Below are positions 27,326 to 36,204 of a stretch of 64,000 nt of DNA, piece after piece; position 1 is the first letter of the stretch; each line of letters opens with the position of its first letter. The notes beneath the pieces were generated by a model. The model had not been told where the DNA came from, made no database searches, and saw nothing but the letters and a program-made list of their open reading frames with translations. Location of the stretch: contig NZ_JAJCIC010000006.1 of assembly GCF_020554865.1 (NCBI RefSeq), forward strand, positions 62,001 through 126,000, read 5' to 3'. Position numbers and translations under genes: made by a program. Origin of the DNA: Lacrimispora sp. 210928-DFI.3.58. Its GTDB lineage: Bacteria; Bacillota; Clostridia; Lachnospirales; Lachnospiraceae.

Positions 27326-28318
27326 TTACTTGGAAAGGCTCTCTAATGCTGCCTTCGCATGATCTACGTAAATGGCGCGAACCGCCTCATTCTCACCCAG
27401 ACCCTTGATCAGGCATTCCACCTCGTATCCTTCCTTTGTAAGTACGGTCTTCCAGGAATCCTCCTCATCTCCTGCCATATCATTGTTGGCATGGTCGCCT
27501 GCCACTACCATAAGAGGCTCCAGGACTACCTTCTTATAGGATCCTGCCTCCTTCAGAGCGGCTGTGATATCATCCAGGGAGGGCTCTGCCTCTACTGTGC
27601 CTATGTAATAGTGCTCAAATCCATTGGCAGTCAGCTTCTCCTGCAGCTTTGCATATACCTCGTTGGAATCTGCCTCTGTGCCGTGTCCCATGAATACGAT
27701 GGCAGTCTCGCCGTCATCATAGGAAGCAGTTGCGTCTGTAATGGCCTTGATGACAGCCTCAAAGTCCTCATCGCTTGTCAACAGGGGCTCGCCTACTGCC
27801 ACCTTCTCAAAGCTATCCTTATACCCCTCCAGCCCATTTACAAGATCTGTGTACTCAAATCCATTCATCAAATGGGTTGGCTGCACGATCAGGTTCTTGA
27901 TCCCATCGGCAGCTGCCCTGTCTAAGGCTTCTTCCACATTATCGATCTCCAGCTGGTCTCTCTCCTTCAGCTTGTCAATGATGATCTGGCTGGTAAATGC
28001 TCTCCGCACCTCATACTCCGGGAAGGCTGCAGCGATATCCTTCTCGATTGCTCCGATGGTGATGTCCCGGCTGTCATTAAAGCTGGTGCCAAAGCTGACT
28101 ACTAAGATCGCAGTGTCGGAGGCCTGTGCTTCTGTCTCTGCTTCCTCTTCCGTCTCAGCTTCTGTCTCTGCCTCTGTGGACGCTGCTTCTGTGGCTGTCT
28201 CTGCCGCTGTGGTTTCCGCAGCTTTTGTCTCCTCTGCTGCCTTGCTGCCCGAACAGCCGGTTAAGCCTGCCGCCGTGATTGCCAATGCTGCCATAATCGT
28301 TACCATTTTCTTTCTCAT
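27326..28318 (-). CDS. cbiK: Exported CbiK-like sirohydrochlorin cobaltochelatase (lipoprotein)
   Basis: The 330-residue protein begins with a lipobox signal (AALAITAAGLTGCSG, Cys about 22), then a low-complexity Glu/Ala/Thr linker (about 27-67), then a complete CbiK domain. Chelatase histidines are in QPTHLMNGFEY, FMGHGTEADS and VAGDHANNDMAGD. CbiK normally inserts cobalt into sirohydrochlorin in the cytoplasm during anaerobic B12 synthesis; here the enzyme would be outside the cell, as for the exported CbiK known from Desulfovibrio. It is the first gene after the cobalamin riboswitch. An outside role in metal or tetrapyrrole handling for the importer is an inference. Confidence 0.85.
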   Translation of the reverse strand: MRKKMVTIMAALAITAAGLTGCSGSKAAEETKAAETTAAETATEAASTEAETEAETEEEAETEAQASDTAILVVSFGTSFNDSRDITIGAIEKDIAAAFPEYEVRRAFTSQIIIDKLKERDQLEIDNVEEALDRAAADGIKNLIVQPTHLMNGFEYTDLVNGLEGYKDSFEKVAVGEPLLTSDEDFEAVIKAITDATASYDDGETAIVFMGHGTEADSNEVYAKLQEKLTANGFEHYYIGTVEAEPSLDDITAALKEAGSYKKVVLEPLMVVAGDHANNDMAGDEEDSWKTVLTKEGYEVECLIKGLGENEAVRAIYVDHAKAALESLSK

Positions 28319-28390
28319 TGTCTCCTCCTTCTTGATGGCCTTACACCATCCCTTATGTTATGACTCTGTGGATCACTATCCTGCAGATTC

Positions 28391-28414
28391 AAAAATGCCT
28401 CTCTGGGAGGCATT
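28391..28414 (-). terminator. Terminator of the cobalamin riboswitch expression platform
   Basis: On the minus strand AATGCCTC/GAGGCATT (28394-28401 with 28407-28414) is followed by TTTTTG. It sits between the aptamer and cbiK, where a ligand-controlled transcription stop is expected. Confidence 0.65.
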
Positions 28415-28526
28415 AGGGCAAGAGGACGCAAATTGGACGCAGACCTTCCGCCGATATATGGCTTACCGGTGCTGTCATCCAGTTACGACCAGTTACTCGT
28501 GGCCCAGGGAAATCCCCGCTCTATCC

Positions 28527-28700
28527 GCAGGCAGGTCTCCTGACTCATAGATCACCACAGGGAACCGCCTTCCCGATCGCTCAGTGACATCTTGGCTCCC
28601 TATTCCCTACTCACAGTGACGAGTTCGTACAGGACTTGCACCTGTTTCCCTTTTCACCGGCATGGACGATGGACTGACCATGCCGACACCTGCGGCGGCA
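28527..28700 (-). ncRNA. Cobalamin riboswitch
   Basis: The minus strand shows the class signatures in order: GCCGGTGAAAAGGGAA, ACAGGTGCAAGTCCTGTACG, GTCACTGTGA, CGGGAAGGCGG, and the B12-box end GAGTCAGGAGACCTGCCTG. The aptamer is followed by about 130 bases and a terminator hairpin, then cbiK. Adenosylcobalamin or a related corrinoid is expected to turn the downstream operon off. The rest of the 562-base intergenic region (28319-28880) holds the promoter end and, near 28820-28878, the ABC exporter terminator. Confidence 0.93.
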
Positions 28701-28819
28701 GATTTATAGTCTCTGCAGGACTACATGCTTAGAGCGCATATGAAAACTCATACACGCTCTTACTGTATCACATCAATTAGGGAATTGCAACAGCAGGCTT
28801 CAATTTGCTTTCTTTACGC

Positions 28820-28878
28820 GTAACCGTTCAGGCGGCTGGAGCGAGAGCCGCCCTCCTGGCAGCTGCCTGAACGGTTAC
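28820..28878. terminator. Hairpin after the ABC exporter genes
   Basis: GTAACCGTTCAGGC (28820-28833) pairs with 28865-28878, enclosing GGCGGCT/AGCCGCC. It lies 2 bases from the exporter stop and probably ends that transcript. The GTAAC-GTTCAG arm recurs in hairpins near 37.66 and 41.25 kb. Confidence 0.6.
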
Positions 28879-28880
28879 GT

Positions 28881-30656
28881 TTATGCCCTCGCAAACTGGC
28901 TGTTATAAAGCTCTGCGTAGAAACCGCCCTTTTCAAGCAGCTCCTCATGGCGCCCCTTCTCCACAATATGTCCATCCCGCATCACTAATATCACATCGGC
29001 CTCCTTGATGGTGGACAGGCGGTGGGCGACGATGAAGCTGGTGCGGCCCTCCATCATGCGGGCAAAGGCCTTCTGCACCCGGATCTCCGTTCTGGTATCG
29101 ATGGAGGAGGTGGCCTCATCCAGGATCAGCATCGGCGGCAGGCAGAGCATTACCCTGGCAATGCAGAGAAGCTGCTTCTGGCCCTGGGACAGGTTTCCTC
29201 CGTCCTCGCTGATCACGGTGTCATAGCCGTCCTTCATTCTCATGATAAAGCTGTGAGCATGGGCCTCCTTTGCTGCCCGGATGATTTCCTCCTCCGAGGC
29301 ATCCGGCCTGCCGTAGGCGATATTTTCCCGTATGGTCCCTGATTTCAGCCAGGTTTCCTGGAGTACCATGCCGTAGCTTGCCCGGAGGCTTTCCCTGGTG
29401 ACCTCACGGATGTCCTTTCCTTCCACCCGGATCGCGCCTGCATTTACATCATAGAAACGCATGAGCAGGTTGATGATGGTGGTCTTTCCGCAGCCTGTAG
29501 GCCCCACAATGGCCACTCTCTGACCCGGCTTTACCCGGAGGTTCAGATCCTCTATCAGCTTTCTTTCCGGAGTATAAGAAAAATGTACATGCTCCAGCTC
29601 CACATTTCCGGGCGCATCCCGGAGCACGGCGGCTCCCGGAACATCCTCCGGTATGGTCTTCTCATCGATCAGCTCAAACACGCGTGCAGCGGAGGCCAGG
29701 GCATTCTGCAGCTCTGTCACCACGCCGGATATCTCATTGAAGGGCTTTGTATACTGGTTGGCATAGCTTAGGAAGCTGGTGAGCTGTCCCACGGTCAGCA
29801 TCCCGCGGATAGCCCCGTAAGCCCCTGTAATGCCCACAGCCGCATAGACCATGCTGTTGACAAAGCGGGTGGCAGGATTTGTGATGGAGGAGAAAAAGGT
29901 GGCCCGCAGGCTGTAGCCCGCCAGGCGGTCATTGATCTCCTGAAAACGCTCCCCTGCCTCCTTCTGATAGCCGAAGGCCTGGACCACCTTCATATTGCCC
30001 AGCATCTCCTCTGTGAGGGAGGTCAGCTCTCCTCTTGTCTCAGACTGGTGCTTGAACATGATAAAGGTCTTTTTCGCGATAAAGCTGGCCACGAACAGGG
30101 ATATGGGTGTCAGGACTACCACCACTGCCGTGATAAAGGGATTGATGGAAAGCATGAACAGCAGTGTGCCTGCAATGGTCATAACTCCGGTGAACAGCTG
30201 GGTAAAGCCCATCAAAAGGCCCTCTGAAAACTGGTCGATATCCGCTATGATCCTGCTGATGATATCTCCGGAGGCATGGGAATCAATATAGCTTAAGGGC
30301 AGTACCTCCAGATGGTTAAATGCCTTTGTGCGGATGTCCTTCACCACCCGGTAGGTGATGATATTGTTGATATGGTTCATGAGCCACTGGCTCACGGAGG
30401 TCAGTGCCATGGCTGTGAGGATTTTTGCTAAAATGGATGTAAGGCCTCCAAAATCCACGTGTCCGGGACTGACGATCCTGTCCACTGCCTGGCCTGTGAG
30501 GATCGGAACATAGAGCGTCAGGGCAACGGTCACCACTGCCAGGAAAAGAGACAGCATAACACCCCATTTATACTGGGCAATATAGCGCAGGATACGCTTT
30601 AAGGTCGCTCTGCTCTTATCCTTGTCCAGAGCCTGCTTTTTTGATTTACTGCTCAT
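28881..30656 (-). CDS. ABC exporter half-transporter, canonical ATPase site (heterodimer subunit B)
   Basis: The 591-residue protein fuses a six-helix type IV exporter domain (about 25-320) to an ATPase: Walker A GPTGCGKTT, signature LSQGQKQ, Walker B MLILDEATSS and HRLSTI. It overlaps the upstream partner by 11 bases, so the two are co-translated. Together they resemble heterodimeric multidrug exporters such as BmrCD or TM287/288. This subunit keeps the catalytic glutamate. The exported substrate is unknown. Confidence 0.92.
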   Translation of the reverse strand: MSSKSKKQALDKDKSRATLKRILRYIAQYKWGVMLSLFLAVVTVALTLYVPILTGQAVDRIVSPGHVDFGGLTSILAKILTAMALTSVSQWLMNHINNIITYRVVKDIRTKAFNHLEVLPLSYIDSHASGDIISRIIADIDQFSEGLLMGFTQLFTGVMTIAGTLLFMLSINPFITAVVVVLTPISLFVASFIAKKTFIMFKHQSETRGELTSLTEEMLGNMKVVQAFGYQKEAGERFQEINDRLAGYSLRATFFSSITNPATRFVNSMVYAAVGITGAYGAIRGMLTVGQLTSFLSYANQYTKPFNEISGVVTELQNALASAARVFELIDEKTIPEDVPGAAVLRDAPGNVELEHVHFSYTPERKLIEDLNLRVKPGQRVAIVGPTGCGKTTIINLLMRFYDVNAGAIRVEGKDIREVTRESLRASYGMVLQETWLKSGTIRENIAYGRPDASEEEIIRAAKEAHAHSFIMRMKDGYDTVISEDGGNLSQGQKQLLCIARVMLCLPPMLILDEATSSIDTRTEIRVQKAFARMMEGRTSFIVAHRLSTIKEADVILVMRDGHIVEKGRHEELLEKGGFYAELYNSQFARA

Positions 30657-32400
30657 CTCTTTCCACCTCCTCCTTTGAAAGCTGTGACAGGCAGATTTCC
30701 CTGTATACGCTGCATTCCTTTAACAGCTCCTTATGACTGCCCATGCCGGCCAGACGGCCGTCATCCAGCACCAATATGGTATCTGCCTGTTTAATGGTGG
30801 TTGCGCGCTGGGATACAATGAATACGGTCATATCCTGTGTATTTTCCCGAATGGCCCTCCGCAGCCTTGCGTCTGTGGCAAAGTCCAGGGCCGATGCGCT
30901 GTCGTCCATGATCAGGATCTGGGGCCTGCGCACCAGAGCCCTTGCTATGGTGAGACGCTGGCGCTGGCCGCCGGAAAGGTTCTTTCCCCCCTGGTCGATG
31001 TGCATATCCAGGCCCTGCCCCTTTCCTTCTACCACTTCCCTGGCCTGGGCAGTGTCAAGGGCTTTGTAGATCTCCTCGTCTGTGGCATCTGCCTTGCCCC
31101 ACTTCATATTGTCCCGCAGGCTCCCCTTAAAGAGAACGGCTCTCTGGGGCACTATGCCGATTTTTTCCCGAAGCTCAGAAATGCCGTACTCCCGGACGTC
31201 CTTGCCGTCCACCAGCACCTGGCCCTCCTTTGCATCGTAAAATCTGGGAATGAGGTTGACTAAAGTGGACTTGCCGGAGCCGGTACCGCCGATGACACCG
31301 ATGGTCTGGCCCCTGAAGGCAGAAAAGGAGATGCCGCTTAAGGCATCGGACTTCGCTCCCGCATAGGCAAAATCCAGATCCTTAAACTCCACCTTGGGAC
31401 AGGGATCAGAAGTCTGGCTTGGGGCCGGACGCGATGCCCTTTCCGGCTCCTTAATGGAGGTCTCGATCCGGAAGATCCCATCCACACGGTTCATGCAGGC
31501 AATGGCCTTTGATATCAGAATGATCAGGTTTGCCATCTTGATCAGCTCTACCAGTATCTGGGACATATAGTTCACCAGGGCAATCACCTTTCCCTGGGTG
31601 ATCATGCCTCCTTCCACCTGATTCGCTCCCACCCAGATAACGGCTACGATCGCCAGATTGATGATCACATATGTCACCGGGTTTAAAAGGGCAGATATCT
31701 TTCCCACAAATACCTGCATTTTCACAAGGCTCCCGTTCTCCTCCTCAAAGGCCTTCCGCTCGCTTTCCTGGCGGTTGAAGGCACGGATGACGCGGACGCC
31801 GGTCAGGTTTTCCCTGGTGGACAGAAGGACCTTGTCCAGCTGGCGCTGCACTCCCTTATATAAAGGCATGCTCACCAGCATAATGCCGAACACCACCACA
31901 CAGAGAGCCGGGATGGTGATAAGGAACACCATGGCGGACTTCACATCCACGGTAAAGGCCATGACCATGGCTCCGAACACCACAAAGGGGGATCGCAGCA
32001 AGAGGCGCAGCGTCATGTTGATGCCGCTCTGCACCTGGTTGATGTCGCTTGTCATCCTTGTGATCAGGGTGGAAGTGCCCACCGTATCGATCTCTGTGTA
32101 GGAAAGCCCTCCTATGTGGGCAAACAGATCGTTTCTTAAGGATGTGGCTGTTCCGGTAGCTGCCTTTGCCGCAAAATACTGGGCTGTCAGGGAACAGGTG
32201 AGTCCGATGAGGCCCAGAAGCACCAGAAGTCCCCCCATCTTCATCACATAGGAGGTATCCCCCTTCCCAATCCCCACATCCACCATACTCGCCACCACCA
32301 GAGGTACAAACAGCTCAAAGCTGGCCTCCAGCATTTTAAACAGCGGCCCCAGTATGCTTTCTTTTTTGTAAGCCTTCATGTAGCCTAGAAGTCGTCTCAT
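30646..32400 (-). CDS. ABC exporter half-transporter with degenerate ATPase site (heterodimer subunit A)
   Basis: Start 32400 (GGAGG 6 bases before) gives 584 residues: an exporter membrane domain followed by an ATPase with Walker A GGTGSGKST and signature LSGGQRQR. Walker B ends MDDSASALD, so aspartate replaces the catalytic glutamate, and the H-loop is replaced (FIVSQRATTI). This asymmetric pattern is the hallmark of heterodimeric exporters with one inactive site. A longer open frame to 32496 reads into the palindromic repeat and is not credible. The operon is divergent from the LysR gene. Confidence 0.92.
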   Translation of the reverse strand: MRRLLGYMKAYKKESILGPLFKMLEASFELFVPLVVASMVDVGIGKGDTSYVMKMGGLLVLLGLIGLTCSLTAQYFAAKAATGTATSLRNDLFAHIGGLSYTEIDTVGTSTLITRMTSDINQVQSGINMTLRLLLRSPFVVFGAMVMAFTVDVKSAMVFLITIPALCVVVFGIMLVSMPLYKGVQRQLDKVLLSTRENLTGVRVIRAFNRQESERKAFEEENGSLVKMQVFVGKISALLNPVTYVIINLAIVAVIWVGANQVEGGMITQGKVIALVNYMSQILVELIKMANLIILISKAIACMNRVDGIFRIETSIKEPERASRPAPSQTSDPCPKVEFKDLDFAYAGAKSDALSGISFSAFRGQTIGVIGGTGSGKSTLVNLIPRFYDAKEGQVLVDGKDVREYGISELREKIGIVPQRAVLFKGSLRDNMKWGKADATDEEIYKALDTAQAREVVEGKGQGLDMHIDQGGKNLSGGQRQRLTIARALVRRPQILIMDDSASALDFATDARLRRAIRENTQDMTVFIVSQRATTIKQADTILVLDDGRLAGMGSHKELLKECSVYREICLSQLSKEEVERDEQ

Positions 32401-32423
32401 GGTTTCCTCCATATTTCTCTGTT

Positions 32424-32671
32424 CTTGAGTTTTTGCATGCTGCGCCGAGACTGCCGGGAGGACGGCTGGTGCGACTTTGCAGGACATTAGAAGCACTTAG
32501 GCAGCTGGTTTTTCCGTTCAGAGCAGCATCAATGATTGTTTGAGCGCAGCGAGTTGCTTTGATGCTGCTCTGGTTCTTAGGAAAAATCAGGGGCCTTAGT
32601 GCTTCTTATGTCCGAAACCGGAGCGCCAGACGTCCTCCCGGCAGTCTTGGTGCAGCATGCGGAAACTCAAG
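32424..32671. repeat. Long inverted-repeat element, copy 1
   Basis: The 248-base element is a nearly complete palindrome. Outer arms run CTTGAGTTTTTGCATGCTGC and back as GCAGCATGCGGAAACTCAAG; the middle holds CTGCCGGGAGGACG, GGACATTAGAAGCACTTAGGC against GCCTTAGTGCTTCTTATGTCC, and CAGAGCAGCATCAA against TTGATGCTGCTCTG. On the plus strand it ends in seven T residues. It fills the 389-base gap (32401-32789) between the ABC exporter and LysR genes. No gene is inside it. The core is nearly identical to copy 2 at 41228-41487. Confidence 0.85.
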
Positions 32672-32789
32672 TTTTTTTGTTTACTTGTGTTTTTTTGCAC
32701 TGTCTGCTATTATAGCATAGAATAAACCATATGAAAAATATTCCTTTTATATGGTTTCCATATTTTTATCCTATAGGAGATAGGCGAAG

Positions 32790-33650
32790 ATGAATTTAAA
32801 ACAGATGGAATATTTTACAACGATCGTAAACAGCGGCAGCATTTCCGCCGCAGCAAAGGCCCTCCATATCTCCCAGCCTCCCTTAAGCATGCAGATGAAG
32901 CTTCTGGAGGAGGAGCTGGGCATCACCCTCTTTGAGCGCGGCTCCCGGTCCATCCTCCTGACCGAGGGCGGAAAGCTGTTCTTTGAGCGTGCCTCGGACA
33001 TCCTTGAGATGACAGGAGGCTTAAAGCAGGAGATGGAGCAGCTGGGCAAGGGCTTAAAGGGCTCCCTGCGCTTAGGGATGATCTCCTCTGTGGAGACAGA
33101 GGCCGTCATCGGGCACACGGCAGCCTTCCGCAAGCTCCATCCGGAGGTGAACTTTCTCATATATGAGGGGAATACCTATCAGCTTCTCGACAAGCTGGAT
33201 ACGGGGATCATTGAGGCTGCCATTGTGAGGACGCCTTTTCCTGAGGGATCCTACGAATGCCTTTCCCTGGGCTCCGAGCCTATGATGGCTGTCGGCAGGG
33301 AGGAATTCTTTCCGTCATCCTCCGTGGACGGCGTTTCCCTAGAATCCCTCTCCTCCTGTCCCCTTATCATATACCGGAGATGGGAAAATGTCCTTAAGCA
33401 TAGCTTTTCCCACAATCCCCCGGATTATCTATGCATCAATGATGATGCCAGGACCAGCCTGGCCTGGGCCAAGGCCGGAGCAGGCATCGCCATTGTGCCG
33501 GCCTCCATAGCAGGCTGCAGCAGCCAGGGCATTTCTGTAAAGCCCATCCTTGATCCCGGCCTTGAAAGCCGTATCACCCTGATCTGCCGCAGGCACAGCT
33601 CCTCCTCCTCCATTGTCCGGGAGTTTTTCAGCTTTTGGAACGCTCTATGA
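32790..33650 (+). CDS. LysR-family transcriptional regulator
   Basis: The 286-residue protein has an N-terminal winged helix (MNLKQMEYFTTIVNSGSISA, then AKALHISQPPLSMQMKLLEEELG) and a periplasmic-binding-like effector domain (about 90-285). Start follows TAGGAGA. It is divergent from the ABC exporter operon across the long inverted repeat, so it may control that operon, though divergent placement is the only evidence. Its stop overlaps the convergent YihY gene by 6 bases. Confidence 0.9.
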   Translation: MNLKQMEYFTTIVNSGSISAAAKALHISQPPLSMQMKLLEEELGITLFERGSRSILLTEGGKLFFERASDILEMTGGLKQEMEQLGKGLKGSLRLGMISSVETEAVIGHTAAFRKLHPEVNFLIYEGNTYQLLDKLDTGIIEAAIVRTPFPEGSYECLSLGSEPMMAVGREEFFPSSSVDGVSLESLSSCPLIIYRRWENVLKHSFSHNPPDYLCINDDARTSLAWAKAGAGIAIVPASIAGCSSQGISVKPILDPGLESRITLICRRHSSSSSIVREFFSFWNAL

Positions 33651-34472
33651 TCTCCTGTATTCATTCCATATATAGTTGATCTCTGCTCCAAAAAACAGGA
33701 TACACATGCAGGCATAAAGCCACAGAAGCAGCAGGACGATCGCTGCCAGGCTTCCGTACATGTAGGAATAATTTTTCCCTCCGATCCGGCTGAAGTACAG
33801 GGAGAAGGCCAGGGAAAAGCCCATCCAGCCCGCAGTGGCGCAGACAGCGCCCGGGAGCTGCTCCCTCAGCTTCAGCTTTTTATCCGGCACAAAGGTATAA
33901 ATTCCCAAAAAGAACACAAGGAGCACCATGGCAGACCACAGTGCCCGAAAGCCGATGATGTGCGTCACAAAAACGGCGAGAACAGGAAGCCGTTTTACGA
34001 GAAACGCCTGCAGCATATTTCCGAACACAAGGATGCCCAGAGACATGATGCAGACCAGCATAAATACAATCGTGTAGCCGGAGCATATGAGCCTGTTTAT
34101 CACATACCAGCGCTTCTCCCCATGACCGTGCACCCGGTTTAAGCCTCTGGCAACGCTGAACATGCCCCGGCCTGCGGACCAGAGCGCAGTGACAGCAGTC
34201 ACAGACAGCATGGTGGCCGGTGATTTTAAAGACAGGTCATTGACCATGCGGAAGGCCAGGGATTTGTAATCCACCGGCACAAGTCCCACCACCAGTTCCA
34301 GAAACTGTGCATTGGTAATGCTTGGTATCATCTGGATCGCTGTCAGAAGGAGCATGATAAAGGGAACCACGGACAGGATAATGAAAAAAGAGACCTGAGC
34401 CGCATATACGGTCATTTCATCTTCTGTAAATTTGTCATAGATCTGTTTTGCTGTCACAATGAATCCCACCAT
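33645..34472 (-). CDS. YihY/BrkB-family membrane protein
   Basis: The 275-residue protein has about six membrane helices and family marks: VYAAQVSFFIILSVVPFIML at the N-terminus, TALWSAGRGMFSVARGLNRV (about residue 95), and YGSLAAIVLLLLWLYACMCI ending with FGAEIN. Once labelled ribonuclease BN, this family has no proven transport or enzymatic role. It is followed upstream by acylphosphatase at a 24-base gap and may be co-transcribed with it. Confidence 0.9.
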   Translation of the reverse strand: MVGFIVTAKQIYDKFTEDEMTVYAAQVSFFIILSVVPFIMLLLTAIQMIPSITNAQFLELVVGLVPVDYKSLAFRMVNDLSLKSPATMLSVTAVTALWSAGRGMFSVARGLNRVHGHGEKRWYVINRLICSGYTIVFMLVCIMSLGILVFGNMLQAFLVKRLPVLAVFVTHIIGFRALWSAMVLLVFFLGIYTFVPDKKLKLREQLPGAVCATAGWMGFSLAFSLYFSRIGGKNYSYMYGSLAAIVLLLLWLYACMCILFFGAEINYIWNEYRRS

Positions 34473-34496
34473 AGCTGAACCTCTTTTACCTGCGCT

Positions 34497-34772
34497 CTAA
34501 TACATTTCCCGAAAGCCTCTTTCCCCGTTCACGAGGGGGAGCCGCTGGGCCTCCATCCGGTCGATCCGTATAAAACGGCCCTCCTCCAGGCTGTTTAGCA
34601 TTCTGTCAATCAGTACCTCTTCCCCCTGGACCTCCATCTCCACGGTACCATCCCACAAATTTTTCACCCATCCGGTGAGACCCAGAGGGCGGGCCAGGTA
34701 GCAGGCTGTATAGCGGAAACCCACTCCCTGGACACGGCCATGAAAAATAATGTGCTTTCTGATCCTTTCCAC
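34497..34772 (-). CDS. acyP: Acylphosphatase
   Basis: The small enzyme (91 residues from the GTG at 34772) hydrolyses acyl phosphates such as acetyl phosphate or 1,3-bisphosphoglycerate. The catalytic arginine lies in GRVQGVGFRYT and the catalytic asparagine in GWVKNLWDGTVE. The GTG was chosen because GGGAGG lies 5 bases before it and the resulting length matches the family; an ATG at 34790 adds six residues without a ribosome site. Confidence 0.92.
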   Translation of the reverse strand: MERIRKHIIFHGRVQGVGFRYTACYLARPLGLTGWVKNLWDGTVEMEVQGEEVLIDRMLNSLEEGRFIRIDRMEAQRLPLVNGERGFREMY

Positions 34773-34801
34773 TGATTCCTCCCTGCGCATATGCTGTGCT
34801 G

Positions 34802-35746
34802 CTATTTCATCACATTCTGAGGTGTGCCTGCAAGGTAGTGCGCCACATTGTCAAACACGATCACTGCACGCTTCACCAGTGCCTCCTTTGTGGCAAAGGC
34901 CACATGAGGGGTCACGATCGTATGAGGCGCCTGGAATAAGGGATGAGACCGATCGATGGGAGGCTCATTTTCAAACACGTCAATGCAGGCTCCCGCAATG
35001 TCTCCCCTCTCCAATGCCTCTGCCAGAGCCTGGGAATCCACAACCGGTCCTCTGGCTGTGTTGATCAGGACGGCATTTTTCTTCATAAGGCCAATGCGCT
35101 CTTTATTCATAAGTCCTCTTGTCCCCTCATTTAGCGGTGTGTGAAGGGATACAATGTCACTCTGGGCAAGAAGGGTCTCAAGATCCACATAGGTAACGCC
35201 GGGAACCTCCTTTTTCGTCCTGCTGTAGGCAAGAACCCTGCAGCCAAAGGCCTGGGCAATGGCTGCCACCCGAAGGCCGATGGCCCCGGTCCCCACCACG
35301 CCGAAGGTCTTTCCCTCCAGCTCAAAGCCCACTAAGCCATCCTTTGTGCCGCCCTCACGGCAGACATGATCGCAGGCAATGATGTTCCGATAGAGGCTGA
35401 TCAGCATGCCGAAGACAAGATCCGCCACTCCGCAGGTGGAGTAGCCGGCACAGTTGCACACCATGATTCCCTGCTCCCTGCATGCGTCCATGGCAATATG
35501 GTCCACGCCTGTAAATGCAACGGACAGAAGCTTTAATTTCCTGCAGCCCCGGATCACCTGGGCATTCAGGGGAAGGTTGGAAACAACGATGATATCGGCC
35601 TCCTCTCCCCTTCTTATCAGCTCTTCTGTGTCCGTGGTGCGTGTATCATAGTATACAAGCTCTGCCTCTTTCCCCAGCTTCTCCTCTGCAATGGCAAGGA
35701 GCGCCTCCTTTTCCACACCTAATGGTTCTATTATAACCACTTTCAT
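34802..35746 (-). CDS. D-isomer-specific 2-hydroxyacid dehydrogenase
   Basis: From ATG 35746 (AAGGAAGG upstream) the protein has 314 residues. It carries the NAD-binding motif GVVGTGAIGLRV (about 147), the catalytic arginine in NTARGPVVD (about 232), glutamate in DVFENEPP (about 260) and histidine in TPHVAF (about 283), all as in glycerate or phosphoglycerate dehydrogenase relatives. It reversibly reduces a 2-ketoacid to a D-2-hydroxyacid with NAD(P)H. The exact substrate is not clear; the lack of an ACT domain argues against SerA. Confidence 0.9.
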   Translation of the reverse strand: MKVVIIEPLGVEKEALLAIAEEKLGKEAELVYYDTRTTDTEELIRRGEEADIIVVSNLPLNAQVIRGCRKLKLLSVAFTGVDHIAMDACREQGIMVCNCAGYSTCGVADLVFGMLISLYRNIIACDHVCREGGTKDGLVGFELEGKTFGVVGTGAIGLRVAAIAQAFGCRVLAYSRTKKEVPGVTYVDLETLLAQSDIVSLHTPLNEGTRGLMNKERIGLMKKNAVLINTARGPVVDSQALAEALERGDIAGACIDVFENEPPIDRSHPLFQAPHTIVTPHVAFATKEALVKRAVIVFDNVAHYLAGTPQNVMK

Positions 35747-35771
35747 TTGTTTTCCTTCCTTTCTCTGTTCC

Positions 35772-36164
35772 CTATGGAGCCGGAACAACTATTTTATCTG
35801 TTTTTATCACTTCCCGCTTATCTACGCCCTCAGGCACAAAGCGGAATACGGTAAATTCTGCCGGCTCATCTGTTTCATTGGAAAATGTATGTATGGACCT
35901 TCCTACGCGTATGAGCCCGCCGGGCCCTGTCTTTCTCGTCCTTGTCTCTCCATCCTCCTGCCAGTAAGCCGTCAGCTCCCCCTTTGTCACAAGAAGGGTC
36001 TCCTCGATCTTCTGGTGGTAATGCCATTCCTGGACCGTATGGGGAGCGATCCTGTTTAAATGGATCTCATATTCCTCAAAGATAAAATAGCTCACATCAG
36101 TGCCGTTTGACTTGCTGACATTGACGGCGTCTTCTTTTCCATAAAATTCCATTTTTGTCTCCAT
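35772..36164 (-). CDS. Cupin-domain protein
   Basis: The 130-residue single-domain cupin has metal-binding motif 1 (EWHYHQKIEETLLVTKGE) and motif 2 (GRSIHTFSN). Start 36164 has AGGAAG 7 bases upstream; a longer frame to 36215 has none. It may share a transcript with the downstream 2-hydroxyacid dehydrogenase (25-base gap). Small cupins of this type are often sugar or acid isomerases or binding proteins. The function is unknown. Confidence 0.85.
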   Translation of the reverse strand: METKMEFYGKEDAVNVSKSNGTDVSYFIFEEYEIHLNRIAPHTVQEWHYHQKIEETLLVTKGELTAYWQEDGETRTRKTGPGGLIRVGRSIHTFSNETDEPAEFTVFRFVPEGVDKREVIKTDKIVVPAP

Positions 36165-36204
36165 ATAGCAACTTCCTGCCGTTCTCCTTCTCCTTGATCT
36201 AAGA

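Noticed and set aside
32401..32496. N-terminal extension of the ABC exporter subunit to 32496
   Set aside because: It reads into the long inverted repeat and has no ribosome site, whereas ATG 32400 follows GGAGG.
32424..32671. CRISPR or tandem repeat array
   Set aside because: The structure is one large palindrome, not regularly spaced direct repeats; no cas genes are present.
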